DNA of 64,000 nucleotides from a bacterium (lineage in GTDB: Bacteria; Sysuimicrobiota; Sysuimicrobiia; Sysuimicrobiales; Segetimicrobiaceae). Under the pieces are notes generated by a model. The model was not told the DNA's origin, ran no database searches, and saw only the letters and a program-made list of their open reading frames with translations. Positions 25,577 through 32,477 of the stretch are shown here, piece by piece (position 1 is the first letter of the stretch; each line of letters opens with the position of its first letter). The position numbers were made by a program, and so were the translations under genes. The stretch covers positions 83,014 to 147,013 of the forward strand of contig DATGJN010000092.1 of the NCBI GenBank assembly GCA_035295165.1. The letters are read 5' to 3'.

Positions 25577-26506
25577 ATGAAAGTGTTCTGCGGGACCGCG
25601 AACCGCGCGCTCGGCGAGGAGGTCGCCTCCGAGCTCGGGTTGCCTCTCGGCCGCGTCACCATTCGGCGGTTCGAAGATGGCGAGATCTACGCGCGGTACG
25701 AGGAGAGCGTCCGCGGCGTAGATGCGTTCATCATCCAGCCGACGTGCCCGCCGGTCAACGAGAATCTCATGGAGCTGCTCGTCATGGTGGACGCGCTCAG
25801 CCGGGCGTCCGCGGGGCGCATCACCGCGGTGATGCCGTACTACGGCTATGCGCGGCAGGACAAGAAGCACGCGCCGCGGTCGCCGATCACTGGACGCCTC
25901 GTGGCGGATCTCCTCCAGAGCGCCGGCGTGCACCGCGTGCTCGCACTGGACCTCGACGCCGACCAGATCGAGGGGTTCTTCGAGATCCCGGTGGACCATC
26001 TGCGCGCGCTTCCGCTGTTCGCGGAGTATCTCGGGACGCGCGACCTCTCGGATGCGGTCGTGGTGGCGCCGGACGACAGTGCCGTCAAGACCGCGTTCCG
26101 GCTGGCCGAGCGGCTGCACCTGCCGCTCGCGGTGGTGTTCCAGCGGGGCCAACTCCATGGCGCCGGCCCGCTGACCCAGGTCGTCGGCGACGTGGCGGGA
26201 CGGGTACCCGTCGTGGTCGATCGGATCGTGGATACGCCCGATCGGATGTGCGCGGCGCTCGACGCGATCCGGGAACAGGGCGCGCGTCCGGAGGCGTACG
26301 TGTGCGCGACGCACGGCGTGCTCGTGGAAGGGGCGATCGACGCCGTGTGCCGCGAGGACGTGCGGGAGGTCGTGCTGACGAACAGCGTCCCGATTCCTCC
26401 CGAGAAGCGGCTCGACAAGGTGCGCGTGCTGTCGGGCGCGCCGCTGCTCGCCCGCGCCATGCGCAACATCCACCTGAACGATTCGGTCAGCACCCTGCTG
26501 AGCTGA
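25577..26506 (+). CDS. Ribose-phosphate pyrophosphokinase-like protein with altered catalytic loops
   Basis: This 309-residue protein aligns end to end with PRPP synthetase: RRFEDGEIYARYEESVRG, NENLMELLVMVDALSRASAG and PYYGYARQDKKHAPRSPITG are intact, so the ATP site is largely kept. Other key residues differ. DLHA is DLDA (D127 for the metal-binding His). The catalytic KRR loop reads FQRGQ (188-192). The PRPP/ribose-phosphate loop DDxIDTxGT reads VDRIVDTPDR (214-223). It may be a regulatory or divergent homologue rather than the working Prs. The ATG was chosen by family alignment; the frame is open 36 codons upstream. Confidence 0.82.
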   Translation: MKVFCGTANRALGEEVASELGLPLGRVTIRRFEDGEIYARYEESVRGVDAFIIQPTCPPVNENLMELLVMVDALSRASAGRITAVMPYYGYARQDKKHAPRSPITGRLVADLLQSAGVHRVLALDLDADQIEGFFEIPVDHLRALPLFAEYLGTRDLSDAVVVAPDDSAVKTAFRLAERLHLPLAVVFQRGQLHGAGPLTQVVGDVAGRVPVVVDRIVDTPDRMCAALDAIREQGARPEAYVCATHGVLVEGAIDAVCREDVREVVLTNSVPIPPEKRLDKVRVLSGAPLLARAMRNIHLNDSVSTLLS

Positions 26507-26573
26507 TCGGTCCCGCGCCGTCCGCGCGGCCGCGTGTTTGCGCCGCAGACGGGTGGTGTGCTACGCTGACCGC

Positions 26574-28064
26574 ATGACCGTGCGCACCCGCTATGCTCCG
26601 AGCCCCACCGGTTTTCTTCACGTCGGCGGCGCGTGGATGGCGTTTTTCAACTGGTTGTTCACGCGGCACTACCGCGGGCAGTTCGTGCTGCGTGTCGAGG
26701 ACACGGACCGCACCCGATCGACCGAGGAGTACGAGAGGTCCATCCTCGAAGACCTCCGCTGGCTCGGCGTGGACTGGGACGAAGGCCCGGACGTCGGCGG
26801 GCCGTATGGACCCTACCGGCAGACGGAACGGAGCCGGCTGTACCACGAGCAGGCGCAGGTGCTCGTCGCGCGGTCGGCCGCGTACCCGTGCTACTGTACC
26901 CCGGAGGAACTGGAGGCGGAGCGCGCCCGCGCCGCCGCGGAGCGGCGGCCGTACCGGTATTCAGGCCGCTGCCGGGATCTGTCGGCGGCGGACCGTGCGC
27001 GATTTGAGGCGCAGGGGCGCCGACCGACGTTGCGGTTTCGGGTGCCGGCAGCGCATCCGACGATCATCGTGGAGGATCTGGTCCTCGGGCGGGTGGAGTT
27101 CCAGCCGGGCGATCTGGACGACTTCATCATCGTGCGGTCGGACGGCACCCCGCTCTACAACTTCGCGAACGTCGTCGACGACCACGGTATGCTCATCACG
27201 CACATCGTCCGCGGTTCCGAGCACCTCTCCAACACGCCGCGGCAGTTCCTGATGTATCAGGCGTTCGGGTGGGAGCACCCCAAGGTCGCGCATCTGCCGG
27301 TGCTGCTCGGGGTCGACCGGAAAAAGCTGAGCAAGCGCCACGGCGACACCGCGGTGCGCGACTACGCGGCCCAGGGGTTCCTGCCCGAGGCGCTCGTCAA
27401 CTTCTTCGCGCTGATGGGGTGGTACCCTGAGGACGGGCGCGAGGTGTTCTCCGTGTCCGAGCTCGTCGAGCGGTTCCGCATCGAGGAGATGGGCAAGAGC
27501 GGGGCCGTGTTCGATGTCCAGAAGTTGACCTGGCTGAATGGGGTGTACATGCAGGAGGCCTATCGCCGCGACCCGGACCGGGTCGTCGATCTGGTCGTGG
27601 GCTACCTTCGGCGGCAGTCGGTGTTGACCGGGGAGGTCACCGCCGAGCAGCGGGCGTACGTCGCGCGGGTCGTCAGCATCATGGGAGAACGGCTTCGATT
27701 GCCAAGCGACGTGCTCGTGTACGGCGACTTCTTCTTTTCCGACGACGTGACGTACGATCCGCAGGCGGTGCAGAAGTATTTCAACACAGACGGTGTGGCA
27801 AAAGTGCTCGCGTACATGCGTGAGGCTCTGGCCGCCGCTACGAATTTCACGCTCTCCGACATCGAACGGGCGATCACGCGCGGTGCGGAGTCATTTGGTG
27901 TTTCCCGCGGGGTCATCATCCACCCGCTGCGCGTGGCGATCACCGGGAAGACGGTGGGCCCCGGGTTGTTCGAGTTGATCGAGGTCCTGGGGCGCGAACG
28001 CGTATTGGCACGGCTCGACAAGGCGATCGAGTTGACCACTGCTGGACGCCTCCCTCGCGCGTAG
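26574..28064 (+). CDS. gltX: Glutamyl-tRNA synthetase
   Basis: This 496-residue class I synthetase charges tRNA-Glu. The HIGH-type signature is APSPTGFLHVGGA (residues 8-20), and KMSKS is represented by KKLSKRHG. A cysteine pair CYC (residue about 105) with a following C in GRCRDL could form the zinc site of bacterial enzymes. The anticodon-binding C-terminal domain is complete. With tRNA-Gln just downstream and no GlnRS in view, it may be a non-discriminating enzyme working with GatCAB, but that is inference. The ATG was set by family alignment. Upstream spacing to the PRPP-synthetase-like gene is 67 bases. Confidence 0.95.
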   Translation: MTVRTRYAPSPTGFLHVGGAWMAFFNWLFTRHYRGQFVLRVEDTDRTRSTEEYERSILEDLRWLGVDWDEGPDVGGPYGPYRQTERSRLYHEQAQVLVARSAAYPCYCTPEELEAERARAAAERRPYRYSGRCRDLSAADRARFEAQGRRPTLRFRVPAAHPTIIVEDLVLGRVEFQPGDLDDFIIVRSDGTPLYNFANVVDDHGMLITHIVRGSEHLSNTPRQFLMYQAFGWEHPKVAHLPVLLGVDRKKLSKRHGDTAVRDYAAQGFLPEALVNFFALMGWYPEDGREVFSVSELVERFRIEEMGKSGAVFDVQKLTWLNGVYMQEAYRRDPDRVVDLVVGYLRRQSVLTGEVTAEQRAYVARVVSIMGERLRLPSDVLVYGDFFFSDDVTYDPQAVQKYFNTDGVAKVLAYMREALAAATNFTLSDIERAITRGAESFGVSRGVIIHPLRVAITGKTVGPGLFELIEVLGRERVLARLDKAIELTTAGRLPRA

Positions 28065-28080
28065 CTGGCGTCCGTTCGAT

Positions 28081-28099
28081 GGCGGTCCCCGCGACCGCC
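28081..28099 (+). terminator. Short GC hairpin after gltX
   Basis: GGCGGTC (28081-28087), a five-base loop and GACCGCC (28093-28099) form a 7-base-pair stem 16 bases after the gltX stop. There is no U-run, so any termination would be of the U-less type. Confidence 0.35.
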
Positions 28100-28135
28100 G
28101 GAGCACCCCGCGTCGTGATGGGTCCGCCATTCGCG

Positions 28136-28165
28136 TTGACACGCTTCTTTGGCCCTCAGTATAAT
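28136..28165 (+). promoter_or_regulatory. Consensus sigma-70 promoter of tRNA-Gln
   Basis: Perfect TTGACA (28136-28141) and perfect TATAAT (28160-28165) with an 18-base spacer. Transcription should start near 28172, 16 bases before the tRNA. It is the best promoter match in the window, as expected for a stable RNA gene. Confidence 0.85.
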
Positions 28166-28187
28166 GAGGGCGCCCGTGAGGTCTCGT

Positions 28188-28261
28188 TGGGGGATCGTCT
28201 AGCGGTAGGACGACGGGCTCTGGACCCGTTAGCGGGGGTTCGAATCCTCCTCCCCCAGCCA
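28188..28261 (+). tRNA. tRNA-Gln (anticodon CTG), CCA encoded
   Basis: The acceptor stem TGGGGGA/TCCCCCA pairs fully (28188-28194 with 28251-28257). The anticodon arm ACGGG-CTCTGGA-CCCGT gives anticodon CTG for CAG codons. The T arm GGGGGTTCGAATCCTCC is normal. Discriminator G28258 is followed by encoded CCA (28259-28261). It is directly preceded by a consensus promoter. Confidence 0.95.
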
Positions 28262-28271
28262 CGCCTTGTGG

Positions 28272-28315
28272 CTCCTCGATCGTTGCACCGAACAGCACGG
28301 TTCGGCACCGAGGAG
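28272..28315 (+). terminator. Two-step hairpin just after tRNA-Gln
   Basis: CTCCTCG (28272-28278) pairs with CGAGGAG (28309-28315), and inside it CCGAAC (28288-28293) pairs with GTTCGG (28300-28305). The structure starts 11 bases after the tRNA CCA end, so it may end or stabilise the tRNA transcript. No U-tract follows. The remaining 230 bases to the next gene show nothing I can name. Confidence 0.45.
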
Positions 28316-28547
28316 AGCGCCGCCCGCGCAGTTTGCGACCAAACTCACCCTCCCCCGACTCCGGGAATGCCAACTCGTCAAGCCATTCCGTTCGCTTGGG
28401 CCGTGGCTCCAATGATGTGCATGGCGGTCCATGGTGCACCCGGCCGCGGGCGGCCGAGCTGGCATTCCCGTGGGCACCGGGCCAGGGTTCCGACGCTAGC
28501 AGGAGTCGAACGCGAACAACGGAAACCCGCAAGAGAGGGAGGCCAAC

Positions 28548-28823
28548 ATGATCCAAAACCGTTGGTTCGCACGCCTGAAACAGGTGAGCGACAGGTATGG
28601 ACAGTCTCCTGCGTTTAGACTGCTGCACACCTCTGGCCTACTCAACAGCGGAAAGATGGGCGCCGCGGGCGATCCTCCGCTCGCCTTGAGAAGGGTAATC
28701 GATAAAGGGTTGCGGCCGAACGACGCGGGTCACCATGTCACGTATCTCGAAGTCTATGAGCCCGACGTAGCTGCGGACCAAATGCAGCTGGTCCTCCGTT
28801 ACGGAGCGTCGCTCTTCGACTGA
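28548..28823 (+). CDS. Small hypothetical protein (91 aa)
   Basis: The frame starts with an ATG preceded by a strong GAGAGGGAGG ribosome site. The 91-residue product is soluble, with a basic N-terminus (NRWFARLKQVSDRYGQSPAF) and an acidic, hydrophobic C-terminal half (TYLEVYEPDVAADQMQLVLR). There is no signal peptide, cysteine or recognisable motif. Codon composition is less GC-biased than in neighbouring housekeeping genes. I do not recognise the family; it may be lineage-specific. It is isolated, with about 285 bases without clear genes on each side. Confidence 0.5.
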   Translation: MIQNRWFARLKQVSDRYGQSPAFRLLHTSGLLNSGKMGAAGDPPLALRRVIDKGLRPNDAGHHVTYLEVYEPDVAADQMQLVLRYGASLFD

Positions 28824-29110
28824 CCCCGGAGGATCAGGAACACTTGTGAGGCTGACCGCCGAAGCCGCTCACCAATCCAGTGTCGCATGGAGGACCCGAA
28901 TGGCCACGGTCGGCGCGAATCAGCCGCCGGTCGGGCAGCGGCGGTTGACGCGGCGGGCTGCCGATCTTCGCTCAAGGGGTGCCTAAGCGTCCACGCGGCC
29001 GACGGCGGAGCCGGAGCCGGGGGTATTGGTGAATCGCCCGCCGGATCCGATGGAACTGTTCCGTCGGCTCTCTGCGTTGAGACGTAGTAAGTAGGGGGAC
29101 GCCGAGCGAC

Positions 29111-29464
29111 GTGACGGCGCTCGATCGAGGAGGCATGGCGACGCAGCGCATCGGTGTGTTTTGGAAGGGCGGCCTGGCGGTCGTTGTATTGGTCTGCTTC
29201 GCGAGTGCCATGTCCGCCCGCGCAGGTACGGTGGCCGGGCGGCCGATTTCATTTCCGGTTACCGTGTCCCTTCCCCTGGATCATGCTACGGATTCCGAAG
29301 GCGCAGCCGAAGCGTGGTCGGTTCAGGGTTCCAGCGTGGTCGGCCTGCGCCCACCCGCTCCGGTTTGGATGCGTGACGGTGTTCAGGCGGTGCTCGATGC
29401 GTTGCAGTCACTCCGTCGATCGAGTATAACTCGGATCTCCCTCCCTCCGCCGGCCCGCGGTTGA
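29111..29464 (+). CDS. Small exported hypothetical protein
   Basis: The 117-residue frame contains a signal sequence (GVFWKGGLAVVVLVCFASAM, then SARAG as a cleavage site) and a short mature part without cysteines. It ends in a basic, proline-rich tail (SLRRSSITRISLPPPARG). Start choice is uncertain. GTG 29111 has GGGGGA about 11 bases upstream; ATG 29135 would begin directly after AGGAGG, which is too close for a normal ribosome site. No family was recognised. The 287 bases upstream (28824-29110) contain no convincing gene. Confidence 0.4.
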   Translation: MTALDRGGMATQRIGVFWKGGLAVVVLVCFASAMSARAGTVAGRPISFPVTVSLPLDHATDSEGAAEAWSVQGSSVVGLRPPAPVWMRDGVQAVLDALQSLRRSSITRISLPPPARG

Positions 29465-29529
29465 TTCAGCGGTCTGCGCTACTGCGGCGGACTGACCGCC
29501 GTATGCGTCCCCATCAGGAGGGAGAGTAC

Positions 29530-29865
29530 ATGGGACTGTTTGATGCACTGCGCGGGCGTGGACAGCGTTCTCGACGTCTCGTCGGCCGCATTTCCGACGA
29601 ACCCCAGTTGATCGGTCAAAACGGCGTGAGATATCTCGTGTTTCACGTTGCGGAAGCCCCCCATATCGAGTTCAGGCTCACCATGTTGCCAACAACCCAG
29701 AAGCGTCGCAAGGGCGACCGGGTCGAGTTGACGTGGTCGCGGGAGGACGGGGGCGTTGCCATTCTTGAAGGGTTATATGCGGCCCCTGATTGGGAGTCGG
29801 TGAAACGGCGCAATGAGACTTACCTTCAGGACATCCAGGCGCGAGAAGCGAAGGACGGACACTAG
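29530..29865 (+). CDS. Small hypothetical protein (111 aa), beta-rich
   Basis: The ATG has an excellent AGGAGGGA ribosome site 8 bases upstream. The 111-residue product starts MGLFDALRGRGQRSRRLVGR, then shows a beta-rich middle with alternating strands (VRYLVFHVAEAPHIEFRLTM, GDRVELTWSREDGGVAILEG) like a small OB- or SH3-type barrel. It ends in a charged helix (KRRNETYLQDIQAREAKDGH). There is no export signal. I do not recognise the family. A strong hairpin follows the stop, so the gene is probably a separate transcription unit. Confidence 0.55.
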   Translation: MGLFDALRGRGQRSRRLVGRISDEPQLIGQNGVRYLVFHVAEAPHIEFRLTMLPTTQKRRKGDRVELTWSREDGGVAILEGLYAAPDWESVKRRNETYLQDIQAREAKDGH

Positions 29866-29871
29866 GATCTG

Positions 29872-29901
29872 GCGGGGCGGGCCACACCTGGCCCGCCCCG
29901 C
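29872..29901 (+). terminator. 13-base-pair GC hairpin
   Basis: GCGGGGCGGGCCA (29872-29884) pairs perfectly with TGGCCCGCCCCGC (29889-29901) around a CACC loop, starting 6 bases after the preceding stop codon. No U-run follows. It is a good candidate for a U-less terminator or RNA 3'-end stabiliser. Confidence 0.55.
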
Positions 29902-30278
29902 ACTCAGTGTCGCAGCGTTGGCGGACGATGAATATGGAACAAAGCACCTGGGGTGGATCCGCCGAGGAGGCTGGCCGGAGCACGGACCGGGCCGGCTGTG
30001 TTGTGCCGGGCTGTAGGAGCGGGGATCCAGCGCAGAACACCGAACGGCGGTGCGGGATCGGGCGTGCCGGCGACATTGCGGTGCCGCACGACGCCGAGGC
30101 TATCCCGGGTTTTTCTACCCAATCGATGGGTGGCCGCTAGCGCCCAGCAGGATCGCCGACTACAATGTCAAAAAGGAACGCTCCACATGTTTCCGTCCGC
30201 GGGGCGGGAACGTGGGGATCTCACGATGCTTCGTGAGTGGATCCGAGCCCGGGAGCGGCGTGGAGGTGAGAGACCGCC
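29902..30278. other. Intergenic region without recognised gene
   Basis: These 377 bases precede the AMIN-domain gene. Several short frames overlap here, but none has a convincing start and product together. A -10-like TACAAT (30161-30166) lies 113 bases before the next ATG in an AT-richer patch; its -35 is poor. Confidence 0.4.
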
Positions 30279-31349
30279 ATGAATGGAGCGCTGCGATTCC
30301 GATATCCCTACGCGCTCGTTTGTATCGCGGTCCTTGTTGTCGTCATCGCGGTTGGTGCCGGAAGTGTTCGCGCCGGGTCAGCCGTCGTGACCAAAGTCGC
30401 CGCGGTGGAGACGGTGCAGGGGGTTGAACTGTCCGTCGTCGCATCGGCCCCGATCCGGTACGAGCTCCGGCAAGTGCAGTCGAACTGGATCGTGATCGAC
30501 GTAACCCCCGCCGAACTCGGGATTCCGGCCGGCACCCTGCCAACTGCCGGGCACGTGGTGACCAAGGTGCGTGTCGGGCAATTTCAATCCGACGTGGTGC
30601 GGGTTGTCGTTGAGATGGTGCGGCCCACGCCGTTTCACGTGACCGCTTCGGCGGATCGGACCGCGTTGCTTATCGGCATCGGCGCGCCGACGTCGGCGGT
30701 CGCGAGCGGCGGGGTAGGGCCATCGACCACGGCGCAGGCGCCGCCCTCGGCCCATCCCCAGGCTCCCCAGGACACGACCATCGTGTTCAAGTCCACCGCC
30801 GTCCTTCCGCAGCCAACCCGGCCGCAGACGCCCCCGGCGCAGACCGCCCCAACGCAGACGCCGCCGGCACAGACCGCTCCAACACAGACGCCGGCACAAC
30901 GGGTCCAAAGCGTGGTGCCAGGCAAGGGCATCGGTCCGGTGCACCTCGGCATGCGCGTCGCGGAAGTCGTGGCTGCGCTCGGACAACCGGTGCGGTCGCA
31001 GTCTTTGTCCGACGGGACCACGGCGTACGAGTGGTTTGGGCCGCCGAACAACAGCGGACTTGGCGTGCGCACAACGCCGGCGGGTGTCGTGTACCGGGTG
31101 TGGGTCATCAACGATGCCCAGTACGCGATCCAAGACCGAGTCCACGTGGGCAGCACGGAGACTGATGCGCGTGCGGCGCTTGGGGAACCCTCGCAGGTCC
31201 TGGTCGATGCGTCGCACGGACTGAAGACGCTGACCTACCCGGCTCTTGGCGTGTGGATCGTCATCCAAACGGACAAGCAGTACGCGTTCTATAACCAAGT
31301 CTTCGAGATCGGTGTAACCACGCTGCCCGAGCCTGCCGCCGCGCGATAG
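30279..31349 (+). CDS. Exported AMIN-domain protein with Pro/Thr-rich repeat linker
   Basis: This 356-residue protein has an N-terminal signal or anchor (ALVCIAVLVVVIAVGAGSV). An AMIN domain follows at about residues 38-132 (VQGVELSVVASAPIRYELRQ, IVIDVTPAEL, VRVGQFQSDVVRVVVEM), the module that targets cell-wall amidases and secretin assembly proteins to peptidoglycan. A low-complexity linker with PPAQTAPTQT repeats leads to a C-terminal domain (GKGIGPVHLGMRVAEVVAAL, then DRVHVGSTETDARAALG) of two similar halves resembling SmpA/OmlA-type lipoprotein folds. No catalytic domain is present. The ribosome site GGAGGTGA is near-perfect. Probable envelope-binding protein; partner unknown. Confidence 0.7.
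   Translation: MNGALRFRYPYALVCIAVLVVVIAVGAGSVRAGSAVVTKVAAVETVQGVELSVVASAPIRYELRQVQSNWIVIDVTPAELGIPAGTLPTAGHVVTKVRVGQFQSDVVRVVVEMVRPTPFHVTASADRTALLIGIGAPTSAVASGGVGPSTTAQAPPSAHPQAPQDTTIVFKSTAVLPQPTRPQTPPAQTAPTQTPPAQTAPTQTPAQRVQSVVPGKGIGPVHLGMRVAEVVAALGQPVRSQSLSDGTTAYEWFGPPNNSGLGVRTTPAGVVYRVWVINDAQYAIQDRVHVGSTETDARAALGEPSQVLVDASHGLKTLTYPALGVWIVIQTDKQYAFYNQVFEIGVTTLPEPAAAR
30825..30898 (+). repeat. 30-base tandem repeat in the AMIN-gene linker
   Basis: Units begin with CAGACG at 30825, 30855 and 30885 (last one partial). They encode QTPPAQTAPT-type repeats. Such coding repeats can change copy number and so linker length. Confidence 0.75.
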
Positions 31350-31477
31350 GCGTGTCGTGCCGGCACGCCGGCGCTGACGCTTGGGTTTCTGCAACAAGCC
31401 GTTCGGGGGCGCGGCGATACGCCGGGGCCCTCTGCGCGAACGTGTTTTCGCTGCGAGGTCCGCCGGTGCGCGCGCGA

Positions 31478-31506
31478 TTGCCCCCGGTCGTGCGGCTTGT
31501 TATACT
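31478..31506 (+). promoter_or_regulatory. Promoter of tRNA-Glu
   Basis: TTGCCC (31478-31483) and TATACT (31501-31506) with a 17-base spacer. The predicted start lies about 22 bases before the tRNA. A tandem TCAGTGGT (31509-31524) fills the leader. Confidence 0.6.
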
Positions 31507-31534
31507 CCTCAGTGGTTCAGTGGTTCTCTGCGCT

Positions 31535-31610
31535 GGCCCCATCGTCTAGAGGCCTAGGACGCGGCCCTCTCAAGGCCGAAACGGGGATTCGAATTCCCCT
31601 GGGGCCACCA
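31535..31610 (+). tRNA. tRNA-Glu (anticodon CTC), CCA encoded
   Basis: The acceptor GGCCCCA (31535-31541) pairs with TGGGGCC (31600-31606). The anticodon arm CGGCC-CTCTCAA-GGCCG gives anticodon CTC for GAG codons. The T arm GGGGATTCGAATTCCCC is normal. Discriminator A31607 and encoded CCA (31608-31610) follow. Confidence 0.95.
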
Positions 31611-31695
31611 AACCGATTCCAGAAGGTGCGCGCACGCCCGAGGTATCGTACCCTACCGGGAACTTCAGCACGACGATCGCAGGAGGGGGTTCCAA

Positions 31696-31899
31696 ATGGC
31701 CAGCAAGCGCGAGTACAAGGTGATCTGGATGGAGGACAGGGGGTCTGTTGAGGGAGCGTTGAACCAGGCCGCCCGCGGTGGGTTCAAGATCGTCGGCACG
31801 ACCGCACAAGCGATCATCCTCGAGGGAAAGACGAAAGGCAAGAATAAGGACGACGACGATGAGGATGACGACGACGACGAAGAAGAAGAGAACGACTAG
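31696..31899 (+). CDS. 67-aa protein, DUF4177-like body with polyacidic tail
   Basis: The ATG follows a GGAGGGGG ribosome site. Residues 1-45 (KREYKVIWMEDRGSVEGALN, GGFKIVGTTAQAIILEGK) have the strand-helix-strand pattern of DUF4177-type small proteins. A lysine-rich turn follows, then an almost purely acidic tail of Asp and Glu to the C-terminus. Such tails occur in histone-like chaperones, nucleic-acid mimics and chromatin-type proteins, but no function is established here. It lies 85 bases after tRNA-Glu and could share its transcript. Confidence 0.6.
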   Translation: MASKREYKVIWMEDRGSVEGALNQAARGGFKIVGTTAQAIILEGKTKGKNKDDDDEDDDDDEEEEND

Positions 31900-32049
31900 T
31901 CGCTCTCGCGTCGGCAAGGGGCTCGGTCCGCGCTACTGACCCGGGAGTACGTCGTCGGCGCAGGGACGGTCTTCCTCGGTGGGAATCTGATCGCGTGTCG
32001 TTGACACTAGGATGTGTAGGGCAAGTTCTCGGCGATCGGGAGTGAGGTC

Positions 32050-32439
32050 ATGCCACAGACGATCTTCGAGATAGACCAGCGCGGTCAGATCGTGGAGATC
32101 GGTCCGCACGACCTGATCATGATGAGTGACGAGCGCACCGTGGAAGCTTACAAGCCCCAAAGCGGAGAGCGTATCCTCCTGGCGAGCCACGGTGATGCGG
32201 TCGAGCTCTTTCAATACGTTGTCGAGCTGGAAAAGGACCGCGGCGCATTGCTCGAGAAGCCCTGCCGGTACGTCAGCAATCCGGAGGACTGGCACGGGGA
32301 CGGCATGGCGCTGCTCGGCGTCGGGGCGCTAGAAGATCCGACACAGACTGACGACCGGACGCTGGGTGTGCGTATCGTGTGCTATGTTCGCAACGACGTC
32401 GGCGAGATCGTCGCGTTGGACGCGGCGGGCATGGGATAA
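32050..32439 (+). CDS. Hypothetical protein (129 aa), soluble alpha/beta
   Basis: The ATG has GGGAGTGAGG just upstream. The product has a beta-rich N-terminal half (TIFEIDQRGQIVEIGPHDLI, GERILLASHGDAVELFQYVV), a central acidic helix, and a C-terminal strand pair (LGVRIVCYVRNDVGEIVALD). It is soluble, without export signal or zinc motif; two cysteines are scattered. I do not recognise a family. It ends convergently 38 bases from the NCS1 permease. Confidence 0.5.
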   Translation: MPQTIFEIDQRGQIVEIGPHDLIMMSDERTVEAYKPQSGERILLASHGDAVELFQYVVELEKDRGALLEKPCRYVSNPEDWHGDGMALLGVGALEDPTQTDDRTLGVRIVCYVRNDVGEIVALDAAGMG

Positions 32440-32477
32440 CCTCCGAGATTGGCCCGCCGGCCGCAGGGATCCCTCGC

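Noticed and set aside
28229..28477. A minus-strand frame ending WLGEEDSNPR opposite tRNA-Gln
   Set aside because: A frequent false gene produced by the antisense of a tRNA; it covers the tRNA itself.
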